Source of the DNA: Cryoendolithus antarcticus
Lineage: Eukaryota > Ascomycota > Dothideomycetes > Cladosporiales > Cladosporiaceae
NCBI GenBank assembly: GCA_002077065.1
Contig: NAJO01000030.1
Coordinates: 1 to 64,000, forward strand
DNA length: 64,000 nucleotides
Direction: 5' to 3'
A program made the translations under genes and the position numbers. The notes under the pieces were generated by a model. It saw only the letters and a list, made by a program, of their open reading frames with translations. It did no database searches and was not told the DNA's origin. Below are positions 11,538-22,092 of this stretch, piece by piece; within the stretch, counting starts at the first letter, position 1; the number at the start of each line of letters is the position of its first letter.

Positions 11538-14500
11538 TTAAGCCTGGGGATGGACTGGCACCGTGTAGTTGTAAGAAGCGCGCTGTCTTGGCAGTGGGTC
11601 AATGATCGTGGGACGACCTCGCAGCGAGAAGCTAAACGATGCTTGACCATCGTAGTCGAGAGCCAGTTGGTAGTCACCAGGGTAGATGGTAAGATCGCCA
11701 TTGACGTCTGCACGTGCGATGGAGCCTAGCGTGAGTGGGAGCGAAACTTGCTGCTGTCCGCGGGGAGCGATGTTGTGCGCCCGACTGTAAGAGACGAGTG
11801 ACTTCTTCGGGCGAGGCGTGGGACCAGCATTGTTGGACGATAAGAACAGTAGCGCTACGTAGTCAGATGCGACTCTGCCCGTGTTCCGGACCAAGGCGGT
11901 GGCAGTTGCAAATGACGAGGCATCATTTTTAGTGGACTTGCCGTAGCCGCCATGTCCCGAAGAGACCAGGTCTGCGATGTTGTACTGTCGCTGAAGCTTC
12001 TTCGACCAGCTAGCTTTGAACGAAGTGTAGTGCAACCCATATCCAAAAGGCAGCACGGCTTTGGTCGTGAGCCACTTGTATGTGCGTCCGACGTTGTTCG
12101 GACCAGGTCGTAGGTTGGGATCGAACTTGCTGACCTGATTGATGTAGTTGCCGGCGTACTGCGTGATTGCAAGCCGACCAGCAGGAGCCTTTTTGCCGAC
12201 CAAGACGTCCACTAAAGCTGCGCCACCGGCTTGACCAGGATAGCCGCCCCAGATGAGCGCGTGCACATTGCGGTTCTGCAGCAATGCAGTGTCGTCGACT
12301 TGACCTCCACCGAATTGCGCGATAACCAGAGGCTTCCGGAGCTGTGACAGCTGAGCCACGAGATCCAATTGATTGCCAGGCCAGTCAATGTTGGTCCGAT
12401 CATGGCCTTCTGACTCGATCGAGGTGTCGATGCCGCCAAGGAAGATGATCAAGTCCACTGACTTGGCAGCAGTGAGTGCCGCTGCGAAGCCAGTGGTGTT
12501 GGTGCTATCGATCGCGGTGCCCTGCGCGTATACGACGTTCCCGGCACCCCACTGTGCCTGAGCGGCTTGCAGTGGCGAGATGAGGTACGGAGCGATGCCC
12601 TGGTAGTTGCCTGCATTCGAGTCAGTACAGCTTACTACGAAAATGCTTCTGAAGACATACCCTGCATCTGACCCGTCGCATTCGCCCAGGGCCCAATCAT
12701 AGCCACCTTGTTGTACTTCTTGAGCGGCAGCACTCCATTGTTCTTCAACAAAGTCATCCCCTCCCACGCAGAAGTGTATGCCAGGCTCTGCGCAGCTCCA
12801 GTCGAGACGTCAGAGAACGAAAGTTGGTCATACTTTGGCTGTCCATCAAAGTAGCCAACGGTGAAGAGTGCCGTGTACAGTCGCGTCAATGCGCGGTCGA
12901 GCGTCGCATTGGTCGTGAAGCCTCTCGCCACAGAGGTGTTGAGCTGGAGGTAAGTGCTTCCGCAATTGGTGTCCGTCCTATAGCGGTGTCAGTGAAGATC
13001 GTGAATCATCGCATTGGTCCTCGTACCCTGCATTGATGGCCACAGCTGCCGCGGCGGCGAAGCTATCTGTGAAGTTGTGCTGGTTGTAGATGTCATCGAC
13101 CGCGCCACAATCAGAAGTGACTAGCATTGTGGTCAGTATAACTGGGCAGGGTGACTTGCGATCGGCGTACCATAGCGGTAAGGCTCATTGTCGAAGCCGT
13201 ATGCACCTCTCAGCACGTCCTGCAGCAGGTACTCGCTAGCACAAGCTGGCACGCCGTCAACTGCATTGTAGCTGCACATGACCGAGCCGACGTCTGCGTT
13301 GCGTATCAGCTCACGATCGTAACGCATCATACCCACAGGGTGGCGTACCAACATCACGAACACAGGTCTTGAACGGTGTCAAGTAATACTCGCCCAGATC
13401 CTGCTGCGTAGGATTGTAGTTCTGAGAGTTGCGTAGCTCTTCGACGTCGTACACCTGGATGATCATTAGCCTAATGAACCGCGATGTTAGAAGGACATGT
13501 AGGGGCTTACTGCATAGTGTTTGCAAGTCGCAATGATCTGCTTCGATGGGCCGGCTGTCAAGCCACCTTGTAGGCCGGGAATGAGCTGCGATACGTAACT
13601 CTGTGCATGAAAAGAGTCTTCAGTGGGCACTTCCAGGCCACGTCCCCAGCGCTGTTGACAGTCAGCAATGTTCTCGAAGGCGCTGAGATCCATCGACGTA
13701 CCGGATCGAGGAATGTGTTGATGTTCGGAGTCCAGAAATCGAAGCCGGACTGCATGTAGTTGCCAAACGCCCGAGCTTCCTTGCCGACAGTACTTGCGAT
13801 CTGGTAAATGAGAGGATCATCGAATGCTGCGCCTAGCAAGATCGGAGTAGGGAAACTTGTGGCATAGGAGAAGTTGGATCCGTTGGGTGAGTTGAAGGTT
13901 ACACCTGGTGAGCTAGCGACACCGTGCAAAGCCTGTAGTTGTCAGTTGCGTAGATCATCCGTCAAGCTGCACAGGCTGTACTGACCTCCGACCACCACTC
14001 GTAGGAAGGGAGTCCAATTCTCTCAACTCCGTTTGCAGCATCGACAAGATTTTGTGCCTTCTCGATGAGAGTCATGTTACCAATGAGCGCAGCAACGCGG
14101 GCAGCAATGCTCAGACTCGTATCACAAGCCTTCTGAGAGCAGAAAGGGTTGGTCAAGCAAGCCGGCTGAAACTTGGTCTGGCGAGGTGGTGGATTGGGGT
14201 TCGGGTTGTTGATCTTGTACAGGTTCATGCTTGGGTCTTTTCAGTACCATATAAGCGAGTTGGTGCAGAAGACTTACAGGTAAGTGCCACCGCATTTCGC
14301 ACTAGTATCGCCCGGGCAGATGTACGTGCAAGCGCTCTCGTTCGTCTGGCTGGCAACTGGATTGATGGCCGTACCGCAGAAGCATTGACTGACAAGGCAC
14401 GTCAGCGCCAGAGAGACGAAACGGTCCGCAACACTCACGTTGTGTACTCAACTCCACTGTAGATGTATCCAGCGTTACCGCAGCGATTGGCACAATACTG

Positions 14501-14704
14501 AGGTGAGAGCTGTGCATTATTGATCTGAGGTCCATCAAGCGTGCGGATTGTGGCATCGGTCCAGCAACCCAAATAGGTAGTCGAAGCATTGTACTGCGTT
14601 GCGTTCGGTGCACTTGCAGTACAGACGAAGTCAGAACCGTGAGCAAGTGCTCCGGAGACAGCCAAGAGTGTAAGGCTCTTCATGATCATCTTCGTAGGCG
14701 CCAT
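11538..14704 (-). CDS. WSC-domain plus GH3 beta-xylosidase-like glycosidase
   Basis: Secreted glycoside hydrolase of 901 residues, ten exons: 14704-14439, 14388-14278, 14229-13986, 13932-13702, 13651-13511, 13454-13349, 13293-13171, 13120-13027, 12977-12661, 12610-11538. Each splice keeps frame. A signal peptide (KSLTLLAVSGALAHG) is followed by a WSC domain (about 43-125, starting YLGCWTD, with Cys pairs ending AKCGGTY) that is expected to bind glycan. A Pro/Asn linker leads to the GH3 catalytic part: TSDCGAVDD carries the nucleophile Asp (about 411), and SIESEGHDR holds the likely acid/base Glu. The fibronectin-III-like C-terminus ends near PVHPQA. Sequence blocks (SYEWWSEALHGVA, TCKHYAVYD) match fungal beta-xylosidases. 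The WSC fusion would anchor the enzyme to a wall polysaccharide. Confidence 0.92.
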
Positions 14705-14763
14705 CTTGGTGTTCCGATGCTCGTGGGCAAGGCAACTTCTTCGCCAGAACGTCGTAGATCAAC

Positions 14764-14773
14764 GTATATATAC
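14764..14773 (-). promoter_or_regulatory. TATA-like box upstream of the GH3 gene
   Basis: The palindromic GTATATATAC lies about 60 bases upstream of the GH3 start codon at 14704, a plausible TATA position. Seen in sequence; function is inferred. Confidence 0.4.
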
Positions 14774-14814
14774 CAGCTGGATCCAGTCGCTCCCAGTATA
14801 GGTCATCGGCTCCG

Positions 14815-14820
14815 CCCCAC
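14815..14820 (-). promoter_or_regulatory. Possible CreA/Mig1 site (GTGGGG)
   Basis: Minus-strand GTGGGG fits the SYGGRG consensus of the carbon catabolite repressor CreA and lies about 110 bases upstream of the GH3 start. A six-base match alone is weak evidence. Confidence 0.3.
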
Positions 14821-15080
14821 TGCTGAGAGGGGCAGCTCATTTTCACAATGCCCAAATGCTGGTCCTGGTCAACGCGGGTCAATCGCGTTGCATCGTACGC
14901 AACGTAGCTTTGATCGGAGTGGAGACACCAAGTGCACTGGTAGTGCTCGACTGCATTCACGTACTGCTATCCCCGCTCACATTGGACCAGTGTGCGTGAC
15001 ATCGGTGTCTGAATGCAATGCAATGTCGTGCAGACGTGAGCCTGACCTGTGAGTGAGCCGGGCTGCAGGTACCAGGCACC

Positions 15081-15087
15081 GGCTAAA
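15081..15087 (+). promoter_or_regulatory. Possible XlnR/XYR1 site (GGCTAAA)
   Basis: GGCTAAA, the known xylanolytic-activator consensus, lies about 380 bases upstream of the GH3 start. This agrees with the xylosidase assignment but could be chance. Confidence 0.35.
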
Positions 15088-15425
15088 AGCAAATATCGCG
15101 CAGCGAGCTCCAGGAAACTTCGATCGAAGGTGATCATAGTCAGCATCAAGAGTTGGAAGCTTTTGCCTGAAGTGTGTATAGTGCATATGTAGTATACAAG
15201 CTGCAGGACGCAGATATTGCGGGGAAATAATACTGCGGGGTGCCAGAAAGTGACCAGAGTTCTTTTCACGGCACCAGCAACATTGGGTTCCAAGTCACCT
15301 CGATGGGTATGCGGCACCAGTTCGTTGCGGGGATGTTACATTGCGAGGACTGAAGCCAACGCATGAGCCCACTTGCCCAACCCGAGCTGGATCTCCGTCG
15401 AATCAATTAGTACTTGAGTCATTGC

Positions 15426-17247
15426 TCAAGTATCATGCGACTGTGATCCGCCGATATCTGCTGTGGACAAGCCCTCGCGTCTTGCAGTAGTCGACTCGGC
15501 CGGGTCGTCCTTCTTGAGAGATCGCCACTCCGCGCCAAACCCACCAAACGCCATTAGACAAGCCAGAGCGACGACCAGATACCAAGTATGCGTAATGCTC
15601 CTGTCAATGCCTTCTAAGACATCGTGTTGCTGAGACGCTGGCGCCTGTGTGAGTAATTGTGTCAAGCCACTGCTCTCTATCGATGTACCGTTCACGCTCA
15701 ACCCCAAGCCACCCAGGTTCTTCGACAATTCACTCGTGAAGATGACCTGTGCCATGGCGATCGTGATGGCGGGTCCAAGACTTGATCCGAACATGAGTAC
15801 GGCTATACCTAGCGTCGCATCGGCGTCTGGCAGGACTGTCTGCACAGCTACTGTAGGACCGACAGAGCCGACGCCGTAGCCAAGCCCAATGAGTGCAGTG
15901 TAAAAGATCAGCTTCGCCAGACTCGTGTCGATCTGGAGCGTAGTGATGAGTCCAGCTGCGATAGGCATCGTAACGGAGGCGAAGACCATGAATGGTGCAT
16001 AGTAGCCGACCACGGACATTAGAGTACCAGAGCCGATTGCGCCAATGGTGGCTGCGATGAGGATCGGTAACATCAGTAGACCGCTCTGTGCTGGCGTGTA
16101 TCCGTGTACGACCTGGTAGTACGTTGGCAGGTACCACTCCAGAACGTTTTCAGCACTGTTGAATAACACGACGAACAGCAGACTGGTCAGCACGACACGA
16201 GACTTCAGTATGCGAGGAGCGAGGACTGCCTTTTCGCCTTGTTGGAACTGACGATAGCCGAAGAATGCAGCAAGCACAACCGATGTGACCAATAACCCGA
16301 TGATCGTGCCGCTGTTCCAGGCATATTTTGCACCTGCCCAGTTGAGCGCGAAGAAAAGGCTAATCAAGCTCGAGACCAAGATGACATTACTCATTGGGTC
16401 CAGCTGTTTCAGCTTGGCTTTGGTCGTCAGTCGAGCCACATCGTCCGCCTTGGGAGCCTCGGAGAAGAGAACATATGTCAGTAACAGGGTAGCACCACCG
16501 AGCGGAAGGGATATGTAGAAACACCACCGCCAGCCCGCTGACTGAGTCAAAGCGCCGCCGAGTAATGGCGCAAGTACTGCGGAGGTGCCTTCCACTGCTG
16601 CCCAGAGACCGAGGAACGTGGGCCGCCTGCGCAGTGGCACAGATTGAATGAGCATTGCGTTCGACCCAGCCCCAAGACCAGCTGTGCCAATACCGGCAAT
16701 GGCGCGCCCAGCTACAAGCATAGAAGAGGACGTTGCTGCGCCGCACAGCAGTGATCCAATAAACGAGAACGCGTTGGCGATTAGGAAGACGTTCTTGATG
16801 GGGAACAGCTTGTATGCCTTTCCGTAGCTGTCGTATGTCAGTCAGTCCAATCAATGAGTACTAATGTTGGAGTGCTTACACAAATTGAAAGCCGCACTGC
16901 GACAGTCTGAACGCAACAGAATACCAGCCAATATCAGCTACGGTATGAAAGTGATCGGTGATCGCGGGCACCGCAGTGGCGACTATAGCCATGTCAATCG
17001 CATACAGCATTATCACTGCCGCCAAGTTCAGCATCAACAGCCAGAACTTGACGCCACTCGGATAGCGAGACTCGTCGGTCGCAATGGCAGAGTCGGGGCG
17101 AACATCGCGAGATCCATAGGCGAGCCCCTCAGCGGGAGTGCGTCTTGCATCGATGGCAGCGTCTATTCTCTGTGCGCTGCTAGTGCTCTGCTGTACCGAC
17201 GGTAACACGTCGAGCTCAACAATCTGCGTGATTGTGGTGGTTGCCAT
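15426..17247 (-). CDS. MFS DHA2-family (14-TM) efflux transporter
   Basis: Integral membrane exporter of 589 residues from exons 17247-16880 and 16827-15426 (donor GTAAGC, acceptor ACAG, phase 2). An in-frame ATG at 17352 would add 35 residues; the start at 17247 gives MATTTITQ and a usual family N-terminus. The first helix has NLAAVIMLYAIDMAIVATAV, a variant of the DHA2 motif D1 (LDxTIVxxALP). GIGTAGLGAGSNAML and GWRWCFYISLPLGG are typical of TOXA/aflT-type pumps that export drugs or secondary metabolites. About 14 hydrophobic segments are visible. No secondary-metabolite synthase lies nearby, so the substrate is open. Confidence 0.88.
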
Positions 17248-17610
17248 GTTGTCGATTTCTAGCACTGAGAGGAACCCGATACAACGGGCGGAAAGGGACG
17301 AGATGAAGGGATTGCGTAAGAGGGAAAAAAAAATCTTCCTTGGCTGGCTCACCTCAGAGTGTCAAATATACGCTTCCCGTACGACGAGGGGCAGATTTAC
17401 ATATCGACATGATGTAGAACAGTCCTTTGTGGAGGTCAGTTCGCAGGGGGAGATGAGATGATCTCGCTAAGCTTTCTGTACCGTGCGCCAGCCGGAAGCT
17501 TGGCTGAGCCTTGTCAGTGCTCAAGATGAACGAGGAGGGCAAGAGGCAGCGGCTACAGCAGTACTGGTCAGTGTGCAACACATACTATCTGTAAGTTTAT
17601 ACGAGGCCCC
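17248..17610. other. Intergenic
   Basis: Promoter of the DHA2 transporter and 3' flank of the proline-rich gene. No coding signal. Confidence 0.5.
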
Positions 17611-19364
17611 TCATCCCGTTCCCCTCTCCTGCGCGACTCTCAACGCATCGACCTCAGCCTGCAGCCTTTCCAGCTCAGCAAGCATGTCAGCTTTGCCCAC
17701 TGCATCTCGTGGCGATGCTTCCGCCACTCCAGCACTCTCATCCACCTCCTGTAAACTCCCCACCTCCGACCCAACACTCTGCTCACTAGTCCTCCGCACT
17801 TCCTGTCCGCTCCAGCGTCGCGTGTTTGGTGCTCCGTCCATACTATTTCGCGCCGAGCCAGACGTCCGTCGCGGTGGCGGTGCAGGAGGCGCGACAGTGT
17901 GCTCGGATCGAGCGATGCTAGTGTGGGAGCTGTTCGATGGAGTGCGTGTGAGGTTAACAGAAGATCGTGAATACTGACGTCGCGGTGGTGGCGGGACTGG
18001 CCGATTTTCATCCGAGGGTGTACGGTGTGGTGGCGTGGGTACTGTTGGCGGGTCAAGAGTACCTGACGTGTGCGCAGCTCTCCGTGTGGGAGGCGGGGGT
18101 GGTGCCATCTTCGTGCTTGATGGAGGCACACTCGACGATGGTTCAGCGAGTGCAATCTCTTCCTGCGTTGAGCCTTGTGTAAGATTCGAGCTACTTCGGG
18201 GGCGCCCATGCGTTATCTGTGCCTGTCTTCGCGCAGCCGGAGGTGGAGGCGGTGGCTTCTTGACTTGCGTATCTGCGTCACTCGAACTTGACATTGGAGG
18301 CTTAGCTGCAGTTGAGTCTCGTCGATCGTCCATCTGCGGACTCGGCTGAGGTACTGCCATCACTTCTGGTGGCGGAGGGAGAGGTTTGTTGAGGTTTCCA
18401 GGCGATCGTGGACTCGACGGCCGCAGTATGCTTGTCAACGGGCTGCTCGAAGGTGGTGTCCTCGGACGTGTGGGTGGCCTCCAGTCGTTCGGGATCGACT
18501 GATCGAAGTCCGCGAATGAGACTGTCTGTGGTCCCTTAGTGCGTGCTGCTCGACCATGTGCATGCTTGGGAGGTAGTGGTGGTCCCTCGGCTTCCGGTCT
18601 TGTTTCACTTGGACCCATGAGGCTTGACTTCTCGGTCTGCTCATCGTCCTCCGATGAGTCGGCGTGATCATACGACGTCCTAGGTGATTCGGAGTGTAGT
18701 TCGTGCGTGTGATCGAATATCGATTGACGTGATATCGAGGATGTGTCCGTCCCACTGCTGCTATCTTGTGGCCGCGCGGTTTGGCCAACTGGTGGCGATG
18801 GGCTCGGACTACCATGCAACAGAATATTCTTGAACATGTCCACATTGATCTTAGATGGTCCTGGCTCCCGCCTCGTAGTCAATACATCTTCATGCTCCCT
18901 CTGCAGGCCAAATGCTGCCTCGCCGGTGGCTAGTGTCCGCGCAAATGGGTTGTAAGGCGCCCGAGTCGCTGCTCCAGCTTCCATACTGAGTGCTGAAGCC
19001 GAGTCTGACTGATACGACGGCTGCGATAAGTTCGAGTCCCCGAGTAGTGAGGCGCTCACTCTGCCAGATCCATCTGCCTGCTCAAGTGGGACACTCGAGA
19101 ACGTCGATGTCGGCCAGCCGTCTGGCTTATCATTCGCACCATCATATGTATCGAGAGGCGACTGCGGAGGCGATACAATCTGTACTCTCTTCTTCGGCTT
19201 CTTTGTCTTGGGCGGCGCTGCAGCATTCCGGCTTAGCTCGCGCGACGAACCCGGCTGCTGGGCGATTGCTTACACGCTCTACCCGGGTCTGCGTCGGTAT
19301 GCACATCAGACACCTCATCAGGGAGGCGCTCGATCCGAGACCGGCGGAAGGGGTTGCCGGACAT
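17611..19364 (-). CDS. Proline-rich, largely disordered protein
   Basis: Unrecognised protein of 565 residues. Exons 19364-19274 and 19217-17611 are joined across a 56-nt intron (GTAAGC...CTGCAG, with a CTAAG branch site). The start gives MSGNPFRRSRIERLP; many fungal regulators of unknown function begin MSGNPFR. A basic KKPKKR stretch could be a nuclear signal. Residues about 90-140 hold a conserved-looking block (YNPFARTLATGEAAFG, then INVDMFKNILLHG). The middle and C-terminal parts carry many PPPPP runs and PxxP motifs that could bind SH3 or WW domains. The last about 25 residues (LAELERLQAEVDALR) form a short coiled coil. It may be a cytoskeletal or polarity adaptor, but I cannot assign a function. 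Confidence 0.75.
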
Positions 19365-19844
19365 ATTGGCTCGAAAGGGAGGTCATGGGTAGGCTGCTGC
19401 TCTTGCACGCCAGAGGTTTCGAAGGGTATCTTGAAGTGCGAAGTCTACACAACCATGATGTGCAACATGCGCCTTGCTCCGATGTACCCAGCCAGGTTGA
19501 TGCTCATACAATAATATATAAGTATGTCCTCGAGGGCTGACGATAGGAGGGAGCTGACGAAGATAACCCCACGCTGCGCTTCCACCAAGCCTTTCCCCGC
19601 GGCACTCCGCCGAAGGACGATGCTTGTCCTGTTTCGACCACTCCACTTAGTATAGATGCCCCAGACAGACATCATCATCGAGCATATCTAGGAAGTGCTG
19701 GGCTATATAATCCACGAAACCATCTTGGAAGCATCTCTAGCGCGTTATAGCTGATATCAAAACGCGGACTACGACATACCTTATACACGCAGATGGAAGG
19801 CTCTAGGAACTCGTCGAACCTGCACATCGTTCTTAGGAGTCAAT
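19365..19844. other. Intergenic, divergent promoter region
   Basis: Lies between the divergent proline-rich and coiled-coil genes. No other gene seen. Confidence 0.5.
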
Positions 19845-20846
19845 ATGTCAGGCATTGGGAAGCGAGAAGTTCGCCGCAAGCCGCGCAGTAGACGCAACAT
19901 CGCGTAGGATAGTTCGATGCTTCCTACTCATCATGACACCCTGTGTCTAACGCGCCACGGTAGGCAACTCCGCAGCGACAGATACGAGGCCAAGTTTCCA
20001 ACTGTATCCCCCGAAAGACTTCCCGAATTGAAGGCAAGAATTAATGACGTGCGACAGCGACTTGCCGAAAATTGAGATGGCAATGCTGCGTTGGAGCAAC
20101 AGATCGCCGCCGCTGACGCACGCATGGCGGCGCAAGATCGACAAACGGAAGCCTTAGAAGAGAAACTCGCCGCGCACATCCGCGAGAGGAAAGCAGCGTC
20201 TGGGGTCGTTTCCCTAGAAAGAGAAGCCTTGTTTGAACGTAGCGATGAGCTTTCTCGTGGAACTGATGACCTTCCATCCCGCATCGACACTCTCGAACAA
20301 TCTACGCTTGCTCATGGCACAGCGGCCTACGAACGCGCCCTCCGAATCTGCGACTCCATCAAGCGCGTTGTAGAGAGCACGAACAAAGCAGCCGACTTCG
20401 TCGCAGCTTGCGATGTCGCGTCGCCATCTGCAGAGATCCTGCAAGAGCTGCGCGAGAAAGCACTTGCAAGCAAAGAGGGACCCGACGCGCACCTCGTGAG
20501 CCTGAAAGCCCCCATTGCGGCAGCGCGCGAGAAGCAAATTTCTGCCGCGAAAGCGTTCGCGCATAACGTGAAGGCATGGCAGGTAGTGCGAGCAACAAAA
20601 GTGGAGGAGATGCCAGACGAGTCGCAACAGGTAGACTTTGAGCATTCGAAACCATTGCATGCAACGCGGATGGCACGTCAGCTGAAAATGCCTGATGAGC
20701 TGGGGCAGGCGGTGTTGGATTTCAATGCGCTTGTGCCGGGTGTGCTAAAGTTGGGTGTTAAGCAAGAGAGCAGTGGCGAGAGGGAGCTCGAGGAGACTGG
20801 GCTTGTCAACGACGTAAAACGTCCAAGAACAGACTACAGTCCATAA
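19845..20846 (+). CDS. Coiled-coil protein with an in-frame TGA (possible pseudogene)
   Basis: Not a family I recognise. The best model has exon 1 at 19845-19903 (MSGIGKREVRRKPRSRRNIA), an intron 19904-19963 with donor GTAGGA, branch CTAAC and acceptor GGTAG, then a long exon to 20846 ending RPRTDYSP. The exon reads through 42 plausible residues, hits TGA at 20073-20075, and continues in the same frame as a charged coiled coil (DARMAAQDRQTEALEEKL). A weak second intron (donor GTGCGA near 20049 to GCAACAG at about 20102) could remove the stop in frame. Otherwise the gene is broken by a single nonsense change. The protein would be about 290-310 residues with a basic N-terminus, hinting at a nuclear location. 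Confidence 0.5.
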
Positions 20847-20944
20847 ATTATATCGTCAACGCTCCCGGAACCTCGATGTCTTGAGCGCCACGTACTTCCC
20901 GATGCTTCATCACTCATGTCATTCGTCAGCTAAGCAGCCATATT

Positions 20945-21811
20945 TCAGAGTTTCGCCTTCACACTCCCCTCAAAACTTTCGATCAATCCTTCCTCTTCAA
21001 TCAACACCCCAAATCCATCAACACCCTCACTCACTACCTCAACCTCCTGACAGTCCTCCACCCCAACTCCATTAGCAAACTGCACGACCACGAATTCCAC
21101 CTCCCTCTGTCCGAGCACCACCATAGGCGCATGCCACGTTCCCGGCCCATAAGTCACAGCCTGATCCCCTCTGGCAACGAAAGCACGCAAGCTCGCCAGG
21201 TCCGGAAGTCCGGGACCCTTGGGCTTGAGTGAAGGCGAGAGATCGACTGTGATAGGGGGTGTGGTAGATGGAGCGTAGTCGTTCGTGAATGGATTCGGTC
21301 TCGCACCCAGTAGACGTTCTTTGAGACTGCGTTTCCGTCGAGGAACTGGGGCAGGGTATGGAGGCGAAAGTTTGGCTGCTTCGCGAGAGCGAGGTGAGAG
21401 TGGAAGGGTGGGCGCGACAATGACGAGGTAGGCCGTACTCTTACTGGTCTTGTCCAGACCCATGGCGATGAAGGTCTGGGGTGTGAAGGGGTGGCGTTCT
21501 AGGATCTCGACTGGGAAGACTGATTGAGCAGATGAGAGCTTTCTGAGCTTCCGGGGCTTGCAGATGAACATGTTCACCACTGGACGAGCGGGCTTCTGGG
21601 ATGAGGCGAGGTGGTAGTAATTGAGCATCTGTGTGACATCGAGGACTTTGGTGGCAGAGCCTTGATTCGCTTCGACGACTGTGTGAGGTGTAGTGTCATT
21701 GTGGGTGCTGGGGTTTTCGATTACTTGTCCGAAGTCCTGAAATGCTTTGCCTGTGAGGGCAGCGACGGGGATGCGTCGGGACGGCGCCGTGATCTGGAGA
21801 GGCATTGCCAC
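20945..21811 (-). CDS. DAL3: Ureidoglycolate lyase
   Basis: Single-exon gene, 288 residues. The enzyme splits ureidoglycolate to glyoxylate and urea, the last step of allantoin (purine) use as a nitrogen source. The N-terminus IPVAALTGKAFQDFGQVIENP and the cupin-like block with FPVEILERHPFTPQTFIAMG match the family. The C-terminus has the conserved YGPGTWHAPMVVLG with the metal-binding or catalytic His, and FVVVQFANGV. A Ser/Pro/Arg-rich insert (about residues 140-195) is longer than in yeast Dal3. It is divergent from ECO1, with 281 bases between start codons. Confident on family. Confidence 0.93.
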   Translation of the reverse strand: MAMPLQITAPSRRIPVAALTGKAFQDFGQVIENPSTHNDTTPHTVVEANQGSATKVLDVTQMLNYYHLASSQKPARPVVNMFICKPRKLRKLSSAQSVFPVEILERHPFTPQTFIAMGLDKTSKSTAYLVIVAPTLPLSPRSREAAKLSPPYPAPVPRRKRSLKERLLGARPNPFTNDYAPSTTPPITVDLSPSLKPKGPGLPDLASLRAFVARGDQAVTYGPGTWHAPMVVLGQREVEFVVVQFANGVGVEDCQEVEVVSEGVDGFGVLIEEEGLIESFEGSVKAKL

Positions 21812-22092
21812 TGGTTAAGACCTTGTTGTTGCAGCCTATCCTGATAGCTTAGCAGCAAAGCTCTTACCATCGACCTTGACTTCACACTTCAAGAATGTGA
21901 GATGTCGAAATTGAACTGACATGTGAATGCGGGACCATACCGTAAGGCTGAGCCGGAAGCGACAAGGGAGCGGTCGCTCTTGCTTCCGACGCCACGTGTT
22001 GCGGGGTAAACTCGACGCGTCTCTGCACCTCCATTGACGCGTTTCCTGAATCGAAATCATATATATACGTTGTTGTTGATGACCAGGCAGAT

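Larger units (their letters stand above)
14705..15425. other. Intergenic, upstream region of GH3 gene
   Basis: No gene is visible. Apart from the sites listed separately, it contains the 3' flank of the second MFS gene. Confidence 0.5.

Noticed and set aside
8768..17247. Secondary-metabolite gene cluster around the two MFS genes
   Set aside because: No polyketide, peptide or terpene synthase and no oxygenases; more like a nutrient-use neighbourhood.
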